Notes under the pieces: model-generated
Database searches by the model: none
What the model saw: the letters and a program-made list of their open reading frames with translations, nothing else
Told to the model about the DNA's origin: nothing
DNA from: Campylobacter insulaenigrae NCTC 12927
GTDB lineage: Bacteria > Campylobacterota > Campylobacteria > Campylobacterales > Campylobacteraceae
DNA: 64,000 bases
Direction of reading: 5' to 3'
NCBI RefSeq assembly: GCF_000816185.1
Contig: NZ_CP007770.1
Span: forward strand, 434,001 to 498,000
Program-made: the position numbers and the translations under genes
In this document: in pieces, positions 46,305 to 54,321 of the stretch
How positions within the stretch are numbered: position 1 is the first letter of the stretch
How the letters are laid out: each line of letters starts with the position of its first letter

Positions 46305-47471
46305 ATGCTAAGTCAAAGATCTCAAAATCTTGGAGAATCTCTAACTTTAGTTATGACTGATATTGCTAAAAATTTGAAAGCAAATGGAGAAAAGGTTATT
46401 AGTTTTTCAGCAGGAGAACCTGATTTTGATACTCCAAAAATTATCAAAGATGCGGCAATAAGTGCTATAGAGAAAGGTTGTGGCGCATATACGCCAGTTG
46501 TTGGTATAAAAGAAGTAATAGAAGCTATACAATACAAATTTAAAAATGATAACAATCTTGAATATAAAGCAAATGAAATTATCACCAATGTAGGAGCTAA
46601 ACATTCTTTATTTATGGCAATTGAATGCTTAGTGCAAGAAGGTGATGAGGTAATTATACCTAGTCCTTATTGGGTGAGCTACCCTGAAATGGTTAAATTT
46701 GCAGGCGGAACTCCAGTATTTATAGAAGGTGATGCTAAAAATGGTTTTAAGATTACTCCTGAACAATTAAAAAACGCACTTACACCAAAAACAAAGGTTT
46801 TGATGTTTAATTCTCCTTCAAATCCTACAGGTTCTATATATTCTAAAGAAGAAATTATTGCTTTAGCTAAAGTTTTAGAAGGAAGTAAGGTCGTAGTTTT
46901 AAGTGATGAAATTTATGAAAAGTTGGTGTATGATGGAAAGTTTTATGCATTTGCTCAAGCTAGTGAAGATGCATTTAATAGAACTGTGAGTATAAATGGA
47001 CTTAGTAAATGTGGAGCTATGCCAGGATGGCGTTTTGGTTATATGGCTAGCAAGATGAGTGATTTTAATAATGCAGTAAAAAAACTTCAAGGACAAAGCA
47101 CTTCTAATATTTGTTCGATTATACAGCATGCTGCTTTACCAGCTTTATTAGGAAAAGCAAACGCTGATATTGAATCAATGAGACAAGCATTTTTGCAGCG
47201 TCGAGGATTAGCTTGTAAAATTTTATCTCAATGTTCAAAATTAAAATTAGAACAAATTCCTCAAGGAGCATTTTATTTATTTATTTCTTGTAAAGAAGTT
47301 GATGGTGATTCAATGAGATTTTGTAAAAGATTATTAGAAGAAGAGAAAGTTGCTTTAGTGCCCGGAATAGGATTTGGCATGGAAGGATATTTTAGACTTT
47401 CTTATGCTACCAATGAAAAAGATATAGAAGAGGGTTGCCAAAAAATTGTTGATTTTGTGAAAAGATATTAA
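46305..47471 (+). CDS. aspB: Class I aspartate aminotransferase
   Basis: The enzyme exchanges amino groups between aspartate and 2-oxoglutarate with PLP, linking oxaloacetate to amino-acid metabolism. In Campylobacter amino acids such as aspartate are key carbon sources. The 388 residues include FSAGEPDFDTP, GAYTPVVGIKE, NSPSNPTGS, and SINGLSKCGAMPGWRFGY with the PLP Lys near residue 234. Family I-gamma (Thermus/Bacillus type) fits. AAGGATAAAAA precedes the ATG. Confidence 0.95.
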   Translation: MLSQRSQNLGESLTLVMTDIAKNLKANGEKVISFSAGEPDFDTPKIIKDAAISAIEKGCGAYTPVVGIKEVIEAIQYKFKNDNNLEYKANEIITNVGAKHSLFMAIECLVQEGDEVIIPSPYWVSYPEMVKFAGGTPVFIEGDAKNGFKITPEQLKNALTPKTKVLMFNSPSNPTGSIYSKEEIIALAKVLEGSKVVVLSDEIYEKLVYDGKFYAFAQASEDAFNRTVSINGLSKCGAMPGWRFGYMASKMSDFNNAVKKLQGQSTSNICSIIQHAALPALLGKANADIESMRQAFLQRRGLACKILSQCSKLKLEQIPQGAFYLFISCKEVDGDSMRFCKRLLEEEKVALVPGIGFGMEGYFRLSYATNEKDIEEGCQKIVDFVKRY

Positions 47472-47496
47472 AAGAATCCGCGTTAAGTGGATTCTT
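47472..47496 (+). terminator. Hairpin after aspB
   Basis: AAGAATCC (47472-47479) and GGATTCTT (47489-47496) pair perfectly around a nine-base loop directly after the aspB stop. There is no strong T run after it, so termination may be partial. Confidence 0.55.
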
Positions 47497-47522
47497 CAAA
47501 CAACTTATAAGCAAGCTTTTGA

Positions 47523-47528
47523 TATAAT
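47523..47528 (+). promoter_or_regulatory. -10 box of tgt
   Basis: TATAAT in TTTTGATATAATTTTTG is 26 bases before the tgt ATG, with a GGA ribosome-binding site in ATAGGAATTTAA between. It is one of the best sigma-70 -10 matches in the window. Confidence 0.65.
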
Positions 47529-47553
47529 TTTTGTAAAAATTATAGGAATTTAA

Positions 47554-48675
47554 ATGCAGTTTAAAGTAGAATATAAAAGTGCAAATGCAAGAGCTTGCAG
47601 AATTAAAACTTCTCATAGTGAAATTTTAACTCCAATTTTTATGCCTGTTGGGACTTTAGCTGCGGTTAAAAGCTTAGATGCGGTTGATATGAATGAAATT
47701 TTAAATGCAAAGATTATTTTAGCAAATACTTATCATTTATATTTAAGACCTGGTTCAAAAATTATTAATAAAATGGGTGGATTGCATGGTTTTAGTAAGT
47801 TTAATGGATCATTTTTGACAGACAGTGGAGGGTTTCAAGCTTTTTCTTTAAATAAAAATTCAAAGCCAAATGAAGGTGGAATAGAATTTAAAAGTCATAT
47901 TGATGGTAGTTTACATTATTTTACCCCTCAAAGTGTTTTAGATGCTCAATATGATTTTAATTCTGATATTATGATGATTTTAGATGATTTGGTTGCTTTG
48001 CCAGCTACTAAGGAGCGTATCGATCTTTCTTTAAAAAGAACTATTAAATGGGCAAAAGAAGCTATTAAATATCATAAAATGAAGCAAAATCAAGGTATAG
48101 GCATAGGGCAAAATATTTTTGGGATCATTCAAGGTGGAGTAGATTTTGAAGCCAGAAAACAATGCTCTTTATCGCTTTGTGAAATGGATTTTGATGGTTT
48201 GGCTATTGGTGGCTTGAGTGTTGGAGAAGAAAATCAAGTAATGTATGATACAATAGAGGCTATGATGCCTTTTGTTGATGAAGATAGACCAAGATATCTT
48301 ATGGGGGTTGGGACACCTGAAGACTTGGTTGAAAATGTTTCTCGTGGGGTTGATATGTTTGATTGTGTTATGCCAACTAGAAATGCAAGAAATGGAACTT
48401 TTTTTACTAGTTTTGGTAAATTTAATATCAAAAAATCTGATTTTATTACAGATTATTTGCCGATTGATCCTAAATGTTCGTGCTATACTTGTAAAAATTT
48501 TTCAAGAGCTTACTTAAATCATTTATTTAAAGCCAAGGAATTAACTTTTTTTCGACTTGCAAGTTTACATAATTTACATTATTATTTAGATTTAGCAAGA
48601 CAAATGAGAGAAGCTATTATAAAAGATGAATTCGAAAAATTTAAAAAAGAATTTTATAGTCAAAGAATGACTTAA
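47554..48675 (+). CDS. tgt: tRNA-guanine transglycosylase
   Basis: Tgt swaps guanine 34 of His, Asp, Asn and Tyr tRNAs for preQ1 on the way to queuosine. The 373 residues have [11 protein letters not shown] with a catalytic Asp (about residues 89-99), DDLVALPA, a second active Asp in [16 protein letters not shown], and the zinc site [18 protein letters not shown]. The organism therefore retains queuosine modification. It has its own -10 box, and the tRNA-Arg gene on the opposite strand lies just beyond. Confidence 0.97.
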   Translation: MQFKVEYKSANARACRIKTSHSEILTPIFMPVGTLAAVKSLDAVDMNEILNAKIILANTYHLYLRPGSKIINKMGGLHGFSKFNGSFLTDSGGFQAFSLNKNSKPNEGGIEFKSHIDGSLHYFTPQSVLDAQYDFNSDIMMILDDLVALPATKERIDLSLKRTIKWAKEAIKYHKMKQNQGIGIGQNIFGIIQGGVDFEARKQCSLSLCEMDFDGLAIGGLSVGEENQVMYDTIEAMMPFVDEDRPRYLMGVGTPEDLVENVSRGVDMFDCVMPTRNARNGTFFTSFGKFNIKKSDFITDYLPIDPKCSCYTCKNFSRAYLNHLFKAKELTFFRLASLHNLHYYLDLARQMREAIIKDEFEKFKKEFYSQRMT

Positions 48676-48719
48676 AATAAAAAGTGACTTGTTTTTAAAT
48701 AATTAGGTATCATAAAATA

Positions 48720-48796
48720 TGGTACGCCCAAGAGGATTCGAACCTCTGACCTTTTGAACCGCAATCAAATGCTCTATCCAGCTGAGCTATGGGCGC
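48720..48796 (-). tRNA. tRNA-Arg, anticodon GCG
   Basis: The 77 bases fold as a full cloverleaf: acceptor GCGCCCA / TGGGCGT (one G-U pair), D arm GCTC...GAGC, anticodon stem TTTGA / TCAAA with loop TTGCGGT, T arm AGAGG TTCGAAT CCTCT, and an encoded CCA. The anticodon at positions 34-36 is GCG, which reads CGC and CGU. Most bacteria use ACG, edited to inosine, for this box. It is transcribed against tgt and pycA. Confidence 0.95.
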
Positions 48797-48919
48797 ATAA
48801 AATTAAGCCAAAATTCTATCAAAAAAATCTTAAACTTAGCAAAAATGAGATGTTTTATGAAAATTTTATATTTTTATGTTAATCTTTTCAAAAAATAGCT
48901 AACTTTATAAGGTAAAAAT

Positions 48920-50359
48920 ATGATTCATAAAATTTTAATAGCTAATAGAGGTGAAATAGCGGTTAGAGTAATACGTGCTTGTAGAGATTTACATATAAAG
49001 AGCGTAGCTGTTTATACTGAGCCTGACTATGAATGTTTACATGTTAAAGTGGCGGATGAAGCTTATAGAATTGGCACTGATCCTATACGAGGATATTTAG
49101 ATGCTCAAAGGATAGTTGAGATTGCGAAAGCATGTGGTGCAGATGCTATCCATCCTGGCTATGGTTTTTTGAGTGAAAATTATGAATTTGCTAAAGAATG
49201 TGAAGATGCGGGTATTATTTTTATAGGACCAAAATCTGATGTAATTCGTAAAATGGGAAATAAAAATATTGCAAGATACTTAATGAAAAAAAATGGAATT
49301 CCTATAGTTCCTGGTACTGAAAAATTAAATCATTGCACTTTAGAAGAAATTAAACTTCAAGCTTTAAAAATAGGTTATCCTGTTATTTTAAAAGCAAGTG
49401 GTGGAGGTGGCGGTAGAGGTATTCGAGTAGTCCACAGGGAAGAAGATTTAGAAAAAGCTTTTGATGCATGCAAAAGAGAAGCACTTAGTTTTTTTAAAAA
49501 TGATGAAGTTTTTATGGAAAAATATGTTATTAATCCAAGGCATATTGAATTTCAGATTTTGGCTGATAATTATGGAAATATTATTCATCTTTGTGAAAGA
49601 GATTGTTCTATACAAAGAAGACATCAAAAAATTATAGAAATAGCTCCTTGTCCAAGTATTTCTGAAAAATTGAGAAAAACCATAGGTGTAACGGCTGTTG
49701 CTGCAGCTAAGGCTGTTGGATACACTAATGTTGGGACTGTAGAGTTTTTGCTTGATGATTATAATAAATTTTATTTTATGGAAATGAACACAAGAATTCA
49801 AGTAGAGCATCCAATTACAGAAGAAATTACAGGAATTGATCTTGTAACAAGACAAATTCGCATAGCAAATGGTGAAATTTTAGATTTAGAACAAAGTGAT
49901 ATTAAACCAAGAGGTTTTGCTATTGAAGCTAGAATTACAGCTGAAAATGTATGGAAAAATTTTATTCCAAGTCCAGGTAAAATTACTGAGTATTTTCCAG
50001 CTTTAGGTCCTTCAGTAAGAGTTGATAGTCATTTATATAAAGGTTATGTTGTTCCTCCTTATTATGATTCTTTATTAGCAAAATTAATTGTAAAAGGTTC
50101 AAGTTATGATAGTGCGTTAAATAGACTTGAAAGAGCTTTGAAAGAATTTGTAATTGATGACATTAGAACTACTGTACCATTTTTAATAGCTATTACCAAA
50201 ATTCGAGAATTTAGAAGAGGGTATTTTGATACTTCGTTTATAGAAACTCATATAGAAGAGCTTTTAGAAAAAACTGAAGATAGACATCAAGAAAATAAAG
50301 AAGAAATAATAGCCGCTATTGCTGCAACTTTACAAAAGTTAAAAGAAAGTAGGGAATGA
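48920..50359 (+). CDS. pycA: Pyruvate carboxylase subunit A (biotin carboxylase type)
   Basis: The 479-residue ATP-grasp enzyme carboxylates biotin. Visible pieces are KILIANRGEIAVRVIRACRD at the N-terminus, HPGYGFLSEN, KASGGGGGRGIRVV (glycine-rich ATP loop, about residues 157-170), EMNTRIQVEHP and the C-terminal RTTVPFL. The length and the neighbours (small ORF, Bpt, DnaJ-like, SEDS) match the C. jejuni anaplerotic pyruvate carboxylase A subunit. AccC of fatty-acid synthesis, about 445 residues, is the alternative. The biotin-bearing B subunit is not in the window. Confidence 0.88.
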   Translation: MIHKILIANRGEIAVRVIRACRDLHIKSVAVYTEPDYECLHVKVADEAYRIGTDPIRGYLDAQRIVEIAKACGADAIHPGYGFLSENYEFAKECEDAGIIFIGPKSDVIRKMGNKNIARYLMKKNGIPIVPGTEKLNHCTLEEIKLQALKIGYPVILKASGGGGGRGIRVVHREEDLEKAFDACKREALSFFKNDEVFMEKYVINPRHIEFQILADNYGNIIHLCERDCSIQRRHQKIIEIAPCPSISEKLRKTIGVTAVAAAKAVGYTNVGTVEFLLDDYNKFYFMEMNTRIQVEHPITEEITGIDLVTRQIRIANGEILDLEQSDIKPRGFAIEARITAENVWKNFIPSPGKITEYFPALGPSVRVDSHLYKGYVVPPYYDSLLAKLIVKGSSYDSALNRLERALKEFVIDDIRTTVPFLIAITKIREFRRGYFDTSFIETHIEELLEKTEDRHQENKEEIIAAIAATLQKLKESRE

Positions 50360-50619
50360 TGAATTTTTTGGAAGAATTAAAAGGTATTAAAAAAGAGTTG
50401 CAAAAAGAAATCAATATAAAGAAAAATAAAAATAAATTTAGTGCTAATGGGGCTAGTATAAAGAAATCTGATTTAAATTTGATGCAAAAAGAATTATCCT
50501 TAAAAAATGAAGAAAATAAACAAAAAAAAGAATTTGAAGATATTTTTTTAAAAGAAGAGCGTCTTGCAAATGAATTTATGGATTTTGTAAAAAATAGTGA
50601 TATTAAAAAAATAAAATGA
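50356..50619 (+). CDS. Small charged protein conserved after pycA, function unknown
   Basis: The 87 residues are Lys/Glu-rich and predicted helical, with sections like [18 protein letters not shown] and [18 protein letters not shown] that could form a coiled coil. No domain is recognised. The start lies in an ATGATG overlap with the pycA stop, and its end overlaps the next gene by four bases, so all three are translated together. Confidence 0.7.
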   Translation: MMNFLEELKGIKKELQKEINIKKNKNKFSANGASIKKSDLNLMQKELSLKNEENKQKKEFEDIFLKEERLANEFMDFVKNSDIKKIK

Positions 50620-51332
50620 ATAATATAGGCTTTTGCACTTTAGAAGAAGAGTGTCCATATCTTAATGAAAAAATGTGTAGAAATGAATATAATTATGTTC
50701 CTTTGATTACAAAAGAACAAAATCAAGAATTAGTTTCACGAGGATGGAGACGTTTTGGATCATATTTTTCAAGACCTATTTGTAAAGATTGTAATGAATG
50801 TCAAAATTTAAGAATAGTAACTCAAAATTTTCATTTTAGTAGAAATTATCGTAGGGTTTTAAAAAAAAATATTGCTACTAAAATTATTTTACAAAAACCT
50901 TCTTTGAGTGATGAGCATTTATTACTTTATGAAAAATATCATCACCACCAAAGAGATAAAAAATTATGGAAAATTTATAATTTAAATTTTAGAAAATATT
51001 ATAATTTATATGTAGATAATGCCAGAAATTTCGGATATGAGCTTGATTTTTATGTTGATAATAAATTAGTCTGTGTAGATTTGATAGATATTTTAAATGA
51101 TGGAATTTCGAGTATTTATTGTTTTTATGATCCTGATTTTTCTCATTTAAGTCTTGGAAAATATTCTCTTTTGACAGAAATTAAACTTGCTCAACTTAAA
51201 AATTTAAAATATATCTATCTAGGATATTTTGTAAAAAAGTGTCAATCTTTATCATATAAAGCCGATTATAGTCCAAATGAAATTTTAGAATACACTAGTG
51301 CTTTAAATGAACAAGCGTTTTTATGGTGTTAA
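50616..51332 (+). CDS. bpt: Aspartate/glutamate leucyltransferase Bpt
   Basis: Bpt-type transferases add Leu from Leu-tRNA to N-terminal Asp or Glu, marking proteins for ClpS/ClpAP by the N-end rule. The 238 residues have the Cys-rich N-terminal block ([32 protein letters not shown]) and the GNAT-like C-terminal part with YHHHQRDKK and [18 protein letters not shown], both characteristic of ATE1/Bpt. It overlaps its upstream neighbour by four bases. Confidence 0.92.
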   Translation: MNNIGFCTLEEECPYLNEKMCRNEYNYVPLITKEQNQELVSRGWRRFGSYFSRPICKDCNECQNLRIVTQNFHFSRNYRRVLKKNIATKIILQKPSLSDEHLLLYEKYHHHQRDKKLWKIYNLNFRKYYNLYVDNARNFGYELDFYVDNKLVCVDLIDILNDGISSIYCFYDPDFSHLSLGKYSLLTEIKLAQLKNLKYIYLGYFVKKCQSLSYKADYSPNEILEYTSALNEQAFLWC

Positions 51333-51351
51333 TTTTTATCGAGAGGATTTT

Positions 51352-52158
51352 ATGCAAGTTGTTCAAACTTTAGAATCAGTTAGTCTTAATACTGATGATT
51401 TTTTAATGTTTAGATATTTTCAAGATCTTATCCGTAAAAATTTTTCAAAAGTCATAGGAAATAAAAATAAAACTTTATCTTTTTTTGTAGAGAATGAAAT
51501 TCCTCAAAGAAGATATTTTTTGAAACTTGTAAATCATAAATACAAAAAAGATACGGGAAATGATATAGATAATCTTGCATTTGCTCATTATAAAACGTTT
51601 AAATTAAATTTAGCTCAAGCAAATACATTAAAACCAGTTATTTTTGCTAAAATTGGTTTTGCTCAAAGAAGTATTTTGATTACTTTAAGTTCTAATGAAA
51701 AGATTTTTGCTGTGTATTTAGAACAGTATTTTAAAAATCATAAGAGCTCTTATGATGAAAAAAATTGTATTTTTTCTGTCGATTATAAAGATGATACGAC
51801 TCTAAATTTATTGGAAATTTTAGCTAGTGTTAACGAGCATTTAAAATATTGTGTTGATTTTACCATCAATGAAACACAACTTTTAGAGTTTAGAAATAAA
51901 ATGAAAAATAAAACTAATACAAACTGGAAATTTAATGCTCTTGCCAAACTTTTTGAAAATTATTTTCAAACTTTAGGTTGTAATAATAACGATGATTTTG
52001 CGACTATAAGACAGAATTATTTAAATTTAGTTAAAATTTATCATCCTGATCGCCATCAAGGAAAAAGTAAAATAGAACAAGCTTATTGTAGAGAAGAATT
52101 TGAAAAAATTCAACTTGCCTATGAAAGTTTAAAGTCTTTATATAAAAATAATAGTTAA
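51352..52158 (+). CDS. C-terminal J-domain protein
   Basis: The 268 residues end in a J domain with the HPD motif in LVKIYHPDRHQGKSKIEQ (near residue 232). The N-terminal 200 residues are of unknown fold. A J domain at the C-terminus indicates a specialised DnaK co-chaperone; the client is unknown. I chose ATG 51352, behind GAGAGGATTTT, over 51307, which is inside bpt. It is followed by ftsW after 70 bases containing a palindrome. Confidence 0.85.
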   Translation: MQVVQTLESVSLNTDDFLMFRYFQDLIRKNFSKVIGNKNKTLSFFVENEIPQRRYFLKLVNHKYKKDTGNDIDNLAFAHYKTFKLNLAQANTLKPVIFAKIGFAQRSILITLSSNEKIFAVYLEQYFKNHKSSYDEKNCIFSVDYKDDTTLNLLEILASVNEHLKYCVDFTINETQLLEFRNKMKNKTNTNWKFNALAKLFENYFQTLGCNNNDDFATIRQNYLNLVKIYHPDRHQGKSKIEQAYCREEFEKIQLAYESLKSLYKNNS

Positions 52159-52180
52159 TATAAAATAACATCCTTTTAAG

Positions 52181-52196
52181 TTGTAATTGATTACAA
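52181..52196. promoter_or_regulatory. Operator-like palindrome before ftsW
   Basis: TTGTAAT-TG-ATTACAA is a perfect 7-2-7 inverted repeat 32 bases upstream of the ftsW start. The AT-rich form recalls PerR/Fur-type boxes, but the two-base centre differs from the usual single-base one. It may equally be a weak hairpin. Confidence 0.4.
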
Positions 52197-52228
52197 TTAG
52201 TCTCTTATAAAAAAATAGGATAAAGTTT

Positions 52229-53392
52229 TTGATTGCCGATAGAAAATTATTTTTTTTAAGCTGTATTTTAATTACCATAGGAATACTTTTTTCTTATTCT
52301 CTCAGTGCCTTTACTGTCCTTTATTTAGAATATAATGAATTTCATTTTTTTATTAGACAGCTTTTTTTTGGACTTAGTGGTATTGGTATAATTTATTTTG
52401 TTTCGCGACTTAATCCAGATAGTAAACAATCTAAATATTTAATGACAACGATTTTAATAATTTCTTTTTTATGTATTATTATTTTGCCTTTCTTACCTAC
52501 TTTCTTAGCTACTGCAGCAGGAGGTGCCAAAAGATGGATTAGGCTTGGACCTTTGTCTATTTCTCCTGTTGAATTTTTTAAAATAGGTTTGATATATTTT
52601 CTTGCTTGGTCTTATACTAGAAGAATTGATGATAGCAAAAAAGCTATTAAGCATGAAATTTTAATCTTAACTCCATATTTGATATTAGCAAGTATTGTGA
52701 TTGGTTATATTTATATTACACAAAACGATTTGGGTCAAAGTGCGATTTCGTTTTTTTTAGTTTTTGCTTTGGCATTTTTTGCAGGAGCTAGTAAGAGACT
52801 TTTTGCTTTTGGTATTGTAGTAGTTGGAATGATAGGAATTTTGGTAATCTTAAATAACCAAAGAAGAATTCAACGTATTACAGCATGGTGGGGTAATATA
52901 CAAGATGCATTTTTACCTTTATTTCCAGATTGGATAGCAAACAATTTAAGAGTGGTTCATGGTTCTGAACCTTATCAAATTTCTCATAGCCTAAACGCTA
53001 TTGCACATGGTGGAATTTTTGGAGAAGGTTTGGGGCTTGGTACTTTTAAATTAGGATTTTTAAGTGAAGTTCATACAGATTTTGTTTTATCTGGAATAAC
53101 AGAAGAAATTGGACTATTGGGGCTGGCTATAATTTGTTTTATTTATTTACTTGTTATACTTAGAATATTTAGGATAGCTGGAAGATGTGAAAATAAAATG
53201 CATTTTTTATTTTGTTCAGGAGTTGCTTTGTTGCTATTATTTTCATTTTTTATGAATGCTTTTGGAATTATTTCTCTTACTCCATTAAAAGGCGTTGCTG
53301 TTCCACTTTTAAGCTATGGAGGTAGTTCTATGTGGTCAATTTGCCTTGGCATAGGTTATGTTTTGATGATTAGCAAAAAAGTAAAAATTTAA
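52229..53392 (+). CDS. ftsW: SEDS-family peptidoglycan polymerase (FtsW/RodA)
   Basis: The 387-residue, roughly ten-helix protein is a SEDS glycosyltransferase that polymerises lipid II at the division site or lateral wall. The motifs AAGGAKRWIRLGPLSISPVEFFKIG (about residues 92-116), TQNDLGQS and GVAVPLLSYGGSSMWSICLGIGYVL (final helix) are decisive. The neighbours match the gene called ftsW in Campylobacter, while RodA is elsewhere, but sequence alone does not separate the two. The start is TTG 52229 behind AGGATAAAG. Confidence 0.88.
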   Translation: MIADRKLFFLSCILITIGILFSYSLSAFTVLYLEYNEFHFFIRQLFFGLSGIGIIYFVSRLNPDSKQSKYLMTTILIISFLCIIILPFLPTFLATAAGGAKRWIRLGPLSISPVEFFKIGLIYFLAWSYTRRIDDSKKAIKHEILILTPYLILASIVIGYIYITQNDLGQSAISFFLVFALAFFAGASKRLFAFGIVVVGMIGILVILNNQRRIQRITAWWGNIQDAFLPLFPDWIANNLRVVHGSEPYQISHSLNAIAHGGIFGEGLGLGTFKLGFLSEVHTDFVLSGITEEIGLLGLAIICFIYLLVILRIFRIAGRCENKMHFLFCSGVALLLLFSFFMNAFGIISLTPLKGVAVPLLSYGGSSMWSICLGIGYVLMISKKVKI

Positions 53393-53450
53393 AATATAAA
53401 TTATAAAAACTATTCTAAATAATATTTTTTACTTACAAAAGATGTTTTTT

Positions 53451-53459
53451 TGCTATAAT
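53451..53459 (+). promoter_or_regulatory. Extended -10 promoter of the binding-protein unit
   Basis: TGCTATAAT is a perfect extended -10. A transcript from near 53466 would start about 24 bases before the leader ORF and about 94 bases before the binding-protein ATG, giving a substantial 5' leader. Confidence 0.7.
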
Positions 53460-53489
53460 TAATTTAATTTATTGAACAAGGGAGATATT

Positions 53490-53522
53490 ATGGATAAATA
53501 TAGGCGTTGTGGTATATTATAA
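53490..53522 (+). CDS. Putative leader peptide of ten residues (MDKYRRCGIL)
   Basis: A short ORF with a clear GGGAG ribosome-binding site encodes MDKYRRCGIL and stops 37 bases before the amino-acid-binding-protein gene. It contains adjacent Arg codons AGG and CGT and then a Cys codon TGT. A strong promoter, a strong ribosome-binding site and a downstream transport gene together suggest a regulatory leader peptide sensing Arg or Cys charging. No clear terminator/antiterminator pair is visible, so coupling through the ribosome is more likely than classic attenuation. Confidence 0.55.
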   Translation: MDKYRRCGIL

Positions 53523-53559
53523 TTTTTTTAATTTAAATTTAATAATTGAAGGATAAGAA

Positions 53560-54321
53560 ATGAAAAAAATTTTATATGCTATGTTAGCGTTATTTGGTAT
53601 TTTGGTTTTAGGTGCTTGCTCAGATGATAAAAATCAAGCTAATAATATGGCTAGTGAAAAGGTTTATAAGGTAGGTATTGCGGCTAATTATCCTCCTTTT
53701 GATTTTGTAAAAGATACACAAATAACTGGTTTTGATGTTGATTTGTTAGAAGAAATAGCAAAAAGAGAAAACTTTAAACTTGAATGGGTAAATATGAGCT
53801 TTGATGGTCTAATTCCTGCGTTAAAATCTGGCAAAATTGATATGATAGCTTCTGCTATGAGCTCTACACCACAAAGACTTAGTAGTATGGATTTTAGCAA
53901 TACATATTTTAATACTAAAAATTTATATTTAAAGTTGAAAATAGATTCTAGCCTTAGTAATAAAGAAAGTTTAGAAGGTAAAAAAATAGGTGTACAGCTT
54001 GGTACAATTCAAGAAAATGCTGCTAAGATGATACCTAATTCTCAGGTAGTAGCGAGTGAAGAGATGTTGGCTGCTATATTGGCTTTAAAGGCTGGAAAAG
54101 TTGATGCAGTTTTGACAGATAAGGATATAGGTAAAGGATATCTAAAAACTAATGATGAACTTGAGGCTTTTTTAGAAGAAGATGATGGAAGTTCAGGATT
54201 TTGTATAGCTTTTGATAAAGGTCAAAATGCTGAACTTATTCAAAAAATTAACACAGCTTTAGAAAAAATTAAATCTGATGGTACTTATCAAAAAATTGTA
54301 GAAAAATACGATTTGCAATAA
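53560..54321 (+). CDS. Amino-acid-binding lipoprotein of an ABC transporter (SBP family 3)
   Basis: The 253 residues have a lipobox LGAC with Cys20 as anchor and a family-3 solute-binding fold: YKVGIAANYPPFDFV, GFDVDLLEEIAKRENF, FDGLIPALKSGKIDMIASAMSST (about residues 88-110) and the C-terminal FDKGQNAELIQKINTALEKI. It delivers a polar amino acid to an inner-membrane permease. CjaA (cysteine) and CjaC of C. jejuni belong to this group; the ligand here is uncertain. No permease gene is adjacent. It is preceded by AAGGATAAGA and the leader ORF and ends against the next gene with no gap. Confidence 0.9.
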   Translation: MKKILYAMLALFGILVLGACSDDKNQANNMASEKVYKVGIAANYPPFDFVKDTQITGFDVDLLEEIAKRENFKLEWVNMSFDGLIPALKSGKIDMIASAMSSTPQRLSSMDFSNTYFNTKNLYLKLKIDSSLSNKESLEGKKIGVQLGTIQENAAKMIPNSQVVASEEMLAAILALKAGKVDAVLTDKDIGKGYLKTNDELEAFLEEDDGSSGFCIAFDKGQNAELIQKINTALEKIKSDGTYQKIVEKYDLQ

